Source: JBBPZA01 sp963797015
GTDB lineage: Bacteria > Actinomycetota > Thermoleophilia > Solirubrobacterales > Solirubrobacteraceae
DNA: 64,000 bases
Assembly (NCBI GenBank): GCA_963797015.1
Contig: CAWCNV010000006.1
Span: 372,001 to 436,000 of the forward strand
Direction: 5' to 3'
Every line of letters begins with the position of its first letter. Positions within the stretch are counted from its first letter, which is position 1. Below, one piece after another: positions 1 to 7,671 of this stretch. Made by a program: the position numbers and the translations under genes. The notes beneath the pieces were generated by a model that worked only from the letters and a program-made list of their open reading frames with translations, made no database searches and was not told the DNA's origin.

Positions 1-1
1 C

Positions 2-2725
2 TATGTGCGCTTCCAGTTCCGCAGCACGGTGTTTGCGGAGAACGTCAGGGACCAGCTCGCTCGCTCGGACGTCGGATGCATACCGCCGACAGGTCTGGGC
101 CTGGTGGTCGACGAGATCTCCTACCCGCCCGCCGGCCCGATGCCCATGAGCGCCGCGCAGGGGATCGTGGTCGCGGATCCCGGGCCCGTGGTGGTCGGGG
201 CACGCGAGGCAGGCGACGCGGGCGAGGCCGCCGAGGCGTCCGGCGCAGAGTCCGTCGCCGTCCTCGCCAGGACGCTGCACCTCCCGCCCTACCTCGACAC
301 GGGCTACGAGGACGTAGTCGTGCCGGTCGCCGGTGGCGCGCCGGTGACCCTCTCCAAGCAGCGGCTGCTGCTCACGCTCCCGATCACGCTGACCGTACGG
401 GCCCTCAACGACATGATCCAAGGCACGGGCCAGCCGATCGTCTTGACCATCGACGTACAGCTCTCGGTCGACCTGATCCATCGCGCCGACGCCGACGTCC
501 TGCGCGTCGGCTACTCGGGGCTCGGCCACCACGAGGGCACCGACCCGAACCTCGAGAAGCTCGTCGCGACGGAGCTTGGAAGCGGGACGATCCAGCCGCG
601 CGAGGTGCCCTTCGACTACGCGGACGCGGTGTTCGAGGCGCTGCAGAAGATGGGTGCCGGTGGCGACGTCCCGTCGGTGTGCTGGAGCGGGATGACCCTC
701 TCGCCCGACCGCAACACGGTCGAGTTCCGCCTCGAGCTCAACGAGGACACGAGCGGGACCCACCGGCTCGACGAGTGGCGGCGCTTCTATCGACGCGACA
801 TCGACAGCCTGCGCGGCGACCGCGACTGGGCGGTCGGCCTGAGCACCGAGATCCTGATCCCGACGGTCGAGGCCGGCGCCAAGGCCGAGATCGAGAACAA
901 CGACGACTTCGACCTCGACGGCGAGCCCCACGCCGAGTGGCACCCCGAGTGGCCGGGGTTCCGCACGACCTTCAGCGGCGAGGCGATCGACGCCTGCTTC
1001 TGCCTGTTCGTGCAGATCGACCTCAACGTCGACGTGAGGGTCGACACCCAGCTCTCGCTCGCGGCGACGGGCCCGAGCCCCACGATCCAGCTCGACACTT
1101 TCATGCACGCCGACCCGACGAGCACCGCGGAGCAGGCCTGCTGCTTCATCACCGGCGGGGCGCTGTGGCCGATCGTCGGCTGGTTCTACGTCGACCGGGG
1201 CCAGATCTCGTGGGGGAAGTTCCTGCTGGGCTTCTTCTACTGGCCGCTGCTCGGCGGCTTCTACGCGATGGCGTTCTTCGTCGGCGGCAAGCCTCAGGAG
1301 CTGGAGAAGAACTGCACCCAGGACCCGGGCAACGAGGAACACCGGATCTGCACCGTCGACGCGCAGCTCAACGAGGAGTCCGACCCGTGCGACCCCGAGG
1401 CGTCGACGATCAGCCTCGACTCGCTCACGGGCCGCAGCGATGCGATGGTCCTCTCGGGCGCCGTGCAGCAGCGCCGGCTGGAGGCGCCGCGGGTCGGCGT
1501 GACCGAGGCCACGCCCTTCGAATGGCACGGCCCGCGGCCGACGTGCGAGGGCACCGAGGGCGACTGGTCGGCGGTGAGCACCTTCACCGTGAGCCAGGTC
1601 GGCGGGGAGTACCCGCTCGAGGTGTGCGACGTCATCGCGGTCGGGGTGCTCAAGGTCCTCTACAAGCCGCGGATCGTCAGTTGCACGGGCTGTCCGACCA
1701 CCGTCGACGTCGAGGTGAGCACGATCCCCTGGACGGTGGGGAACCCCCATCCCGACTGGGTCCTGGTCCTCACCAACGTGGGCGCGGTGCTGGTGCGGAT
1801 TCCCGTCCTGCCGCCGCTCTCAGACCAGCAGCGCGCGGAGTGGGACGCATACATCGCCAAGTGGCGGATCACGCACTGCCTGCGACCCGATGGCTGGTGG
1901 GAGGAGGGAGAGCTGCTGCCCACGGCATGGTCGCTCGGCCCGCCGCCCCGGCGCGGCGCCACGCGTCGCGTGTGGCGCGTGCGAGCCGGCGGGCTGGAGT
2001 CGGGAGAGCAGCTCGTCGCGCGCGGGGGCGAGAAGGGGGAGGACGTGCTCGCGCGGGGCGTGGCGGAGAAGCGCAAGGGGGTTGGCTTCGCGTTCGAGTA
2101 TCACGGTGACCAGATCTGGACCGAGCGCCGGATGGGCGGCGGCCGCGACAAGGGAAAGGGCGAGCGCTATGGGCTCGCGATCACCCAGGTCCTGCTCGAG
2201 GAGGTCTCGGTGCACGAGCTCGAGGAGCCGGCTGTGGGGCTGCTCAAGCTCGGCAGCTCGCTCCGGCCGGACGTCCAGGTCGTGCTCGACGATCCCGAGC
2301 TCGTCATGGTCCTGGAAGTCGGCTGCATGCCGAGGCTGCGCCCGCTCGTGGTCTCCGGCTCGCAGCGGGGGCCGGCGATCGGCGCGCAGCGGGTCGTGGG
2401 CCGAGCGCTCGAGCGCCACGGCGCCCGGGACGAGCTCGAGGAGCTGCGCCGTACGGGCGTCGAGAGCGCGCGGAGCCTGGGGCTGGCGCCGGACGCACGG
2501 ACCGTGCGGGGCGTCGCGCGCGCCGCCGGCCGCGGCCGGTGGGTCATGGACCTGGGAGCGGCGGGCTGGGTCGAGTTCGACACCAGGGTGGGTCGCGCGA
2601 CGGCGAGCTACGCGATGCGGCCGTGGAGCGACGGCACGGTTCGGATCCCGGAGGGCTACGTGCGCCTGGAGGACGGCGGCTCCACCGTGCGCGTCTTCGC
2701 GGTGCGGGAGTCGCTCACGCTGTAG
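2..2725 (+). CDS. Large protein of unknown function, 5' end outside the window
   Basis: The frame is open to the window edge: a TAT codon precedes the first GTG at 5, so the start is probably upstream. About 907 residues are visible. I do not recognise a family. A hydrophobic stretch at about residues 385-425 (two closely spaced Trp/Phe/Gly-rich segments) could be a membrane hairpin. Cys residues cluster around 440-570 and could form disulfides. The C-terminal third is Arg/Gly/Glu-rich and more soluble in character. Base composition and codon use match the neighbours, so recent transfer is not obvious. The following gene is a small coiled-coil ORF on the same strand, 131 nt away. No function is proposed. 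Confidence 0.7.
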   Translation, partial: YVRFQFRSTVFAENVRDQLARSDVGCIPPTGLGLVVDEISYPPAGPMPMSAAQGIVVADPGPVVVGAREAGDAGEAAEASGAESVAVLARTLHLPPYLDTGYEDVVVPVAGGAPVTLSKQRLLLTLPITLTVRALNDMIQGTGQPIVLTIDVQLSVDLIHRADADVLRVGYSGLGHHEGTDPNLEKLVATELGSGTIQPREVPFDYADAVFEALQKMGAGGDVPSVCWSGMTLSPDRNTVEFRLELNEDTSGTHRLDEWRRFYRRDIDSLRGDRDWAVGLSTEILIPTVEAGAKAEIENNDDFDLDGEPHAEWHPEWPGFRTTFSGEAIDACFCLFVQIDLNVDVRVDTQLSLAATGPSPTIQLDTFMHADPTSTAEQACCFITGGALWPIVGWFYVDRGQISWGKFLLGFFYWPLLGGFYAMAFFVGGKPQELEKNCTQDPGNEEHRICTVDAQLNEESDPCDPEASTISLDSLTGRSDAMVLSGAVQQRRLEAPRVGVTEATPFEWHGPRPTCEGTEGDWSAVSTFTVSQVGGEYPLEVCDVIAVGVLKVLYKPRIVSCTGCPTTVDVEVSTIPWTVGNPHPDWVLVLTNVGAVLVRIPVLPPLSDQQRAEWDAYIAKWRITHCLRPDGWWEEGELLPTAWSLGPPPRRGATRRVWRVRAGGLESGEQLVARGGEKGEDVLARGVAEKRKGVGFAFEYHGDQIWTERRMGGGRDKGKGERYGLAITQVLLEEVSVHELEEPAVGLLKLGSSLRPDVQVVLDDPELVMVLEVGCMPRLRPLVVSGSQRGPAIGAQRVVGRALERHGARDELEELRRTGVESARSLGLAPDARTVRGVARAAGRGRWVMDLGAAGWVEFDTRVGRATASYAMRPWSDGTVRIPEGYVRLEDGGSTVRVFAVRESLTL

Positions 2726-2856
2726 CGCCGGCCGCGTGAGCGGCGGAGGTGTCAGATCGTTTGATGAGTCGAGCGATCACCCGCTCAAGCTCCTTCGCCG
2801 ACGGACCGATGAACGGAGCGTCTCGGCCTCGGCCATCAGGTAAGGCAGGTGGACCA

Positions 2857-3033
2857 ATGATGAGCTCCGACCAGAAGGCGATCATCGCCCTCATCAACCG
2901 CAGCCGCGCGCTGGCAACCGAGCTGAACGACGCGCGCCACGCGAACCGCGACCTCGAGCGCCGCCTTGGCGAGGCGGAGGCGCGCATCGCGGAGCTCGAA
3001 GCGCCGCCGGCAGCCCGCGCGAAGGCGGCGTAG
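2857..3033 (+). CDS. Small coiled-coil protein
   Basis: A 58-residue protein (59 codons with the stop) starting at the first of two tandem ATG codons; the second, at 2860, is equally possible. An AGGTGG Shine-Dalgarno sequence at 2847-2852 sits just upstream and decides the start over the longer frame beginning at 2749. Residues 5-48 have a heptad-like pattern rich in Leu, Ala, Arg and Glu (I-A-L-I-N-R-S, then E-R-R-L-G-E-A-E), typical of a short coiled coil, ending in an Ala/Pro/Lys-rich tail. No recognised family. Its TAG stop lies inside the first copy of the 29-bp tandem repeat. Confidence 0.6.
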   Translation: MMSSDQKAIIALINRSRALATELNDARHANRDLERRLGEAEARIAELEAPPAARAKAA

Positions 3034-3142
3034 CCCCCGGCGCACCCCGCCAGGCGGCGTAGCGTCCGGCGCGCCGCACCAGCCGGCGTAGCGTCCGGCG
3101 CGCCGCGCCAGCCGGCGTGGCGCCCGGCGCGCCGCGCTTCGG
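3027..3142. repeat. 29-bp tandem repeat, four units
   Basis: The word GGCGTAG (GGCGTGG in the last unit) recurs at 3027, 3056, 3085 and 3114, exactly 29 bp apart. The units share the core GTCCGGCGCGCCGC with a few substitutions. The array begins inside the last codons of the small coiled-coil gene and fills most of the gap before comEA. Degenerate traces (CCGGCGTAG at about 3191) follow. Because 29 is not a multiple of three and no ORF spans the units, the repeat is noncoding. Confidence 0.85.
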
Positions 3143-3232
3143 TGCCGCCGGCACGCTTCTGCTGCCCTTCGCACCAGCTTTCGTAACGAACCGGCGTAGT
3201 TGCGTGATCTGCGCCGGCTTAGCGTCGGCGGC

Positions 3233-3877
3233 GTGGGAAACGTCACGCGTCCGCAACTCGCCGTCTACGCCGCGGCCGCGATCGCGATCGCGCTCCTGGG
3301 GGCGCGCTACCTGCACGGCGGTGGGTCGAGCACGCCGACGCCGAGCGGCGGTTCGAGCGGTAGCACCGCCGGCGCGTCGAGCGGGCGTGGTTCGCCGGGG
3401 CTGCGCGTTGTCGGGTCCGATGGCGGCGTGGCCGTCGTCGATGTCAGCGGGTCCGTCCGGAGGCCGGGTGTCTATCGCCTCGAGTCCACCGCGCGAGTCG
3501 ACGACGCGGTGCGCCGCGCGGGCGGCGCCACGCGGCGCGCCGACCTCACGGGGCTCAACCTCGCGGCCAAGGTCGAGGACGGGCGCCAGTACATCGTGCC
3601 GGTTCGGGGTGCCGCCGGAGGCGACCAGGTGGCGAGCGCGAGCGGCGATCCGGCGGCGGCGGCCGGCGGGGCGGTCACGCCGGCGCGTCCGCTCAACCTG
3701 AACACCGCGACGGCCGAGCAGCTCGACCAGCTCGACGGCGTAGGCCCGGCCACCGCGCGCAAGATCATCACCTATCGCACCCAGAAGGGAGGCTTCCGCT
3801 CGGTCGAGGAGCTCGACCAGGTACCCGGTATCGGCCCGGCTCGAATGGCGGCCCTGCGCGACCTGGTTCGCGTGTGA
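3233..3877 (+). CDS. comEA: ComEA-type DNA uptake protein (SLBB + helix-hairpin-helix)
   Basis: Membrane-anchored DNA-binding protein of the competence system, which binds incoming double-stranded DNA at the cell surface. From the GTG at 3233 the protein begins with a hydrophobic anchor (residues 7-26, Ala/Ile/Leu-rich), then a Ser/Gly/Thr linker, a SLBB domain (about 60-125) and a C-terminal pair of helix-hairpin-helix motifs (about 148-214). The motifs are LNLNTATAEQLDQLDGVG and VPGIGPARMAALRDLV. An upstream TTG at 3200 in the same frame would add 11 residues. The stop codon overlaps the comEC start by four bases (GTGA), so the two genes are translationally coupled. Confidence 0.9.
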   Translation: MGNVTRPQLAVYAAAAIAIALLGARYLHGGGSSTPTPSGGSSGSTAGASSGRGSPGLRVVGSDGGVAVVDVSGSVRRPGVYRLESTARVDDAVRRAGGATRRADLTGLNLAAKVEDGRQYIVPVRGAAGGDQVASASGDPAAAAGGAVTPARPLNLNTATAEQLDQLDGVGPATARKIITYRTQKGGFRSVEELDQVPGIGPARMAALRDLVRV

Positions 3878-6321
3878 GCAGTACGCGACCGCCGCGCACG
3901 TGGGCCGACCGGGCGGCGACCGTCGTCAGGGCGCATCCACGTCAGACGCTGGTCGCAGCCGCGGTCACCGGGCTGCTTCTCGTGCCCGTCTGGCGGCCGG
4001 GTGTGTTGCTCGCGGGCGCAGGGTTCGCGGTGGTCGCCGGACGGGGATTGCTCGCGCCGCTCGCCATGGTCGCGGCGCTGGCCGGGGCGGTCGCCGGCGA
4101 GGCGCGCCTCGCGGCGCTCGATCGGACTGCGCTGGGGCCGCTCATCGACCGACCCGTGGCGATGGACGTCGTCCTGCTCGAGCAGCCGAGGCGGAGCACG
4201 CGCCCGGCGCCGGCGTGGCTGGGCGGACCGAGCCGGCGCGCGCTCGCGCAGGTCGCGAGCGGGCGCGGGCGGGGCGAGCGGGTGCTTGTCCGGGCGCCGG
4301 GCCGCGTGCGCTGGCCGGCGGCCCGCGCGGGCGAGATCCTCCGCGTCCGAGGCCGCCTCGAGCGGCTGGGGCCCTGGGACGGCTACCAGCGCCGGCGCGG
4401 AGCGCACGCGGTCCTACGCGCCGGCACCGTCCGGGACACCGGCCGGCGCCGCGGCGGTGTCCCGGGGGCGCTCGACGCCATCAGGGGCCGAGCCGAGGAG
4501 GGTCTGGCGGCGGGCCTCGACCCTGCACAGTCCGCGCTGTTGCGAGGGATGGTCCTGGGCCAGGACGATCAGCTGTCTCCAGCCGCGCGCGAGGACTTCC
4601 GGCGCAGCGGCCTCGCCCACCTCCTGGCGGCGAGCGGTCAGAACGTGACCCTGCTCGCGGTGCTCGCGCTTGCGGTGCTCACCGCGGCCGGCGTGGCTCT
4701 GCGCGCACGGCTCCTCGTCGTGCTCGTCCTCATCGCGGCCTACGTGCCGCTCGCCGGCGGCGGCGCGAGCATCCAGCGCGCGGGTGTGATGGGGGCCGCG
4801 GGCGTCCTCGCCGCGCTCGCGGGCCGTCCGGCTTCGCGCTGGCACGCAGTCCTCCTGGCCGCGCTCGTGACCCTTCTCATCAACCCGCGCTCCTCCGGCG
4901 ACCCGGGCTGGCAGCTGAGCTTCGCCGCCGTGCTCGCGATCCTCGCCCTGGCGAGGCCGCTGGCCGACGCGCTCGGCCGGCCGTCGCCGTATGCGGGCGG
5001 CGATGGGCTGCGCAGCGGGTGGGCCGGCTCGCCGGTGCCGCCCCGCGCCGGAACCGCCCGCTTCGGTGGGCCCGGAACGGCCGGGCGTCTCCGCCTACCC
5101 CGGCCGGTGGCCGAGGCCGCCGCCGTCACGCTCTCGGCGACGCTCGGCACCGCGCCGCTGATCGCGTTCCACTTCGAGCGCCTGTCGGTCGCCAGCATCC
5201 CGGCGAACCTGCTGGCGGCCCCCGCGGTGGCCCCGATCATGTGGCTCGGGATGCTGTCCGCGGTCGCCGGCCAGGTCGCGGCCGCTCCCGCCGCGTTGCT
5301 CAACGCTCTCTGCGCCTATCCGCTCGGCTACGTCGCGTGGGTCGCCCACGCGACCGCGCGCCTGCCCGGCGCGGCGCTGCCGGTCCGGATCCCGTCGGTT
5401 GCGCCGCTGGCCGCGGTCTACGTCGCGCTCGCGCTGGCGGTCGCGGCGGCTGCGAGGCCTCGCGTGCGCGCGGCGGCTAAGCGACGAGCCGGACCTGCTC
5501 TCGCCGCGGCGGCCGCCATCGCCGTGGTCGTGCTTGCTCTCCGCGCCGGCCCCGGCCGAGCGGTACCTCCGCCCGGGCTGCGGATCTCGTTCCTCGCCGT
5601 CGGCCAGGGCGACGCCACGCTGCTCCAGCACGGCGCGCACGCGATCCTGGTCGACACCGGTCCGCCCGACGGCCCGGTGCTCGGCCTCCTGCACCGCGCC
5701 GGCGTCGGGCGCCTCGACGCACTCGTAATCACCCACGACCAGGCCGACCACGACGGGGCCGCCGCAGCGGTCCTGCGCAGCCTGCCTGTCGGGGCGCTGG
5801 TCGACGGCGGCGAGGGCGCTCCGTCGCCGCTGCGCCGCGCCGCGCTGGCGGCCGCCGCCCGCGCGCGGGTCCCGCGCGTCGTCGCCACCGCCGGCCAGTC
5901 GATCCGCGCCGGCCCGCTGCGGCTCGATGTGCTGTGGCCGCGCACGGACACGCTCCCTCCTCCGCCGGGAGCCGACCCGAACCGGACCGCCCTGGTGGTC
6001 GTCGCCCGCGACGGCCCCTTCGACGCGCTCCTCCCGGCCGACGCGGAGTCCGACGTCACGGCCGCGCTCGACCTGCCGCGGGTCGACGTGCTCAAGGTCG
6101 CCCACCACGGAAGCGAGGATCCCGGACTCCCGGCGCTGCTCGGCCGGCTGCGCCCGGCGCTCGCGGTGATCCCCGTCGGGCCGAACACCTACGGCCATCC
6201 CACCGCGCAGGCGCTCGCCGCGCTCCGAGCGGAGGTACCGCGCGTGTACCGCACGGACCGCGACGGGACGGTGCGCGTCGACGTCGCGGGCGGCCGGATG
6301 ACGGTCGCGACGACGGATTGA
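3874..6321 (+). CDS. comEC: ComEC/Rec2-type DNA uptake channel
   Basis: Polytopic membrane protein that forms the channel for single-stranded DNA entry during transformation. The GTG start overlaps the comEA stop. Order: N-terminal DUF4131-like part with membrane segments (about 25-80) and an OB-like region, the multi-helix Competence domain (about 195-520), then a C-terminal metallo-beta-lactamase-like domain (about 565-805). The last carries the metal motif THDQADHDG from about residue 620 and KVAHHGS further on. Length (815 aa) is normal for the family. A Pro/Gly/Arg-rich loop at about 368-412 separates two membrane groups. With comEA it suggests natural competence, although pilus genes are not in view. 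Confidence 0.95.
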   Translation: MSSTRPPRTWADRAATVVRAHPRQTLVAAAVTGLLLVPVWRPGVLLAGAGFAVVAGRGLLAPLAMVAALAGAVAGEARLAALDRTALGPLIDRPVAMDVVLLEQPRRSTRPAPAWLGGPSRRALAQVASGRGRGERVLVRAPGRVRWPAARAGEILRVRGRLERLGPWDGYQRRRGAHAVLRAGTVRDTGRRRGGVPGALDAIRGRAEEGLAAGLDPAQSALLRGMVLGQDDQLSPAAREDFRRSGLAHLLAASGQNVTLLAVLALAVLTAAGVALRARLLVVLVLIAAYVPLAGGGASIQRAGVMGAAGVLAALAGRPASRWHAVLLAALVTLLINPRSSGDPGWQLSFAAVLAILALARPLADALGRPSPYAGGDGLRSGWAGSPVPPRAGTARFGGPGTAGRLRLPRPVAEAAAVTLSATLGTAPLIAFHFERLSVASIPANLLAAPAVAPIMWLGMLSAVAGQVAAAPAALLNALCAYPLGYVAWVAHATARLPGAALPVRIPSVAPLAAVYVALALAVAAAARPRVRAAAKRRAGPALAAAAAIAVVVLALRAGPGRAVPPPGLRISFLAVGQGDATLLQHGAHAILVDTGPPDGPVLGLLHRAGVGRLDALVITHDQADHDGAAAAVLRSLPVGALVDGGEGAPSPLRRAALAAAARARVPRVVATAGQSIRAGPLRLDVLWPRTDTLPPPPGADPNRTALVVVARDGPFDALLPADAESDVTAALDLPRVDVLKVAHHGSEDPGLPALLGRLRPALAVIPVGPNTYGHPTAQALAALRAEVPRVYRTDRDGTVRVDVAGGRMTVATTD

Positions 6322-6419
6322 GCGGCCGCGCAGAAAGCGCATGCCGCCCGCCCGCGCCGGGCCGCAGGCCGTCGCGAGGGCGTTGTGGCCGCCGCGCAGG
6401 GCGCCGCGCCGCCCGCCTC

Positions 6420-6425
6420 TAGACT
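6420..6425 (+). promoter_or_regulatory. -10 box (TAGACT) of holA, leaderless
   Basis: TAGACT ends 8 nt before the ATG at 6434, so transcription would begin at or next to the start codon. No Shine-Dalgarno sequence lies in the gap. The -35 region is not obvious. Confidence 0.5.
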
Positions 6426-6433
6426 CGCCCGCG

Positions 6434-7405
6434 ATGGCCCCCTGGAAGCCCGCCTACCTCGTCCACGGCGACGACCACGGACGGATCGCCGAGCGGCGCG
6501 CGCGGCTGCGGGCGCTGGCCGAGGCGCAGAGCGGTGCCGGCGGCGTCGAGGTGCTCGAGGGGGAGGCGGCCGCGCCCGAGGCGGTCGCGGCCGCGCTGCA
6601 GGCGATGACGTTCGCGGTCGGCCGGCGGTTCATCATCGTCGAGGGCGTCGAGCGCTGGAAGGAAGCCGAGACGGAGCCGGTCGTCCAGGCGCTCGCGAGC
6701 CCGGCGCCGGAGACCACGGTCGTCTTCTTCGCGCGCGAGGAGAGCCGCGCCAAGGCGCCCAAGAAGCTGCACGAGGCGGTCGAGCGAGCGGGCGGAGACA
6801 TATCCGCCGAACGCACGGTGAAGCCCTGGGAGCTCCCCAAGTGGGTCGTCGCCGAGGGGCGCAGGATCGGCGTCGAGCTGGACGCCAACGCGGCCAAGGC
6901 GCTCGTCGCGCACGTCGGCGATCGCCAGCAACGTCTTTCCCGCGAGCTCGAGAAGCTCCAGCTCGAGCTCGGCCCGGAGGCACGGATCACCGCCGAGGAC
7001 GTCGAGGAGCTCACCGCCGCCTCGGCCGAGCGGCGGGTGTGGACGCTCGCCGACGCGCTCGTCGCCGGCGACCCCGCCCAGGCCACACGCCTCTACCTGG
7101 AGCTACGCGCGCGCGGCGAGCGCGTGCCCAGTCTCCTGTACTGGATGACCCGCCGCCTGCGCGAGGCCAACGACGCACTCGCGCGCCTTGAGGCGGGCGA
7201 GTCGCCGGCCGAAGTCAAGCGCAGCCTCCCGGGTGGGCCGAAGGCCGCGAGCCGGTTCCTCGACGAGGTCCGCAAGCTCGACCGCGACCGCCTGCGCCGA
7301 TCGCTGGAGGCGATGGCGGACCTCGAGCTCGCCTCCCGCGGCGGAAGCGCCGCGGAGTCCGAGGACACCGCGGCGCTCCGCGCCATCACCGCGATTGCGG
7401 GCTGA
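6434..7405 (+). CDS. holA: DNA polymerase III subunit delta
   Basis: Subunit of the clamp loader, which opens the sliding clamp and interacts with the beta ring. The ATG at 6434 (MAPWKPAYLVHGDD) fits the family N-terminus; the frame is open further upstream but the extra residues are low-complexity. The N-terminal AAA-like fold has YLVHGDD at 7-13 and FIIVEGVERWK near 65-75. The C-terminal helical collar domain spans about 205-320. The 323-residue length is typical. In many bacteria holA sits next to rpsT, as here about 4 kb away with unrelated genes between. It has its own leaderless-type promoter. Confidence 0.92.
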   Translation: MAPWKPAYLVHGDDHGRIAERRARLRALAEAQSGAGGVEVLEGEAAAPEAVAAALQAMTFAVGRRFIIVEGVERWKEAETEPVVQALASPAPETTVVFFAREESRAKAPKKLHEAVERAGGDISAERTVKPWELPKWVVAEGRRIGVELDANAAKALVAHVGDRQQRLSRELEKLQLELGPEARITAEDVEELTAASAERRVWTLADALVAGDPAQATRLYLELRARGERVPSLLYWMTRRLREANDALARLEAGESPAEVKRSLPGGPKAASRFLDEVRKLDRDRLRRSLEAMADLELASRGGSAAESEDTAALRAITAIAG

Positions 7406-7427
7406 CCGCCCCCGCGCCGATCGAGGT

Positions 7428-7575
7428 TCAGCCCTCGTCCCAGGCCTGGACGCCGTCCTGGCGCACGATCAGGCCGTCGCGCAGGTCGAGCACGGCCACG
7501 CACCGCACCTGCGTCCCGTCGGGGTAGCGGCAGCCGAGCACGTAAGCGAGCGCGACGCTGGCGATCGCCGGTGCG
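7428..7575 (-). pseudogene. Remnant: C-terminus of a SnoaL/NTF2-like protein
   Basis: On the minus strand, a frame ending in TGA at 7428 reads YVLGCRYPDGTQVRCVAV, then LDLRDGLIVRQDGVQAWDEG. This resembles the last beta strands and C-terminus of SnoaL-like (NTF2 fold) proteins. Upstream of about 7560 the similarity stops and there is no start codon giving a full domain of about 120 residues. The stretch directly abuts the 5'-truncated regulator on the plus strand. It looks like the 3' stub of a gene whose front was deleted. The family assignment rests on a short segment only. Confidence 0.5.
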
Positions 7576-7671
7576 CGCGCAGCCGGGCGGCGTCCCTGTC
7601 GTCGGCGCTCGCCTTCCGCGCGCTCGCGGCGTGCCCGTGCTCGATCAGCGCGTGCCTACGAGCAGCTCGCG

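Noticed and set aside
3027..3142. Possible CRISPR repeats of 29 bp
   Set aside because: No spacers between units, only four degenerate copies, no cas genes.
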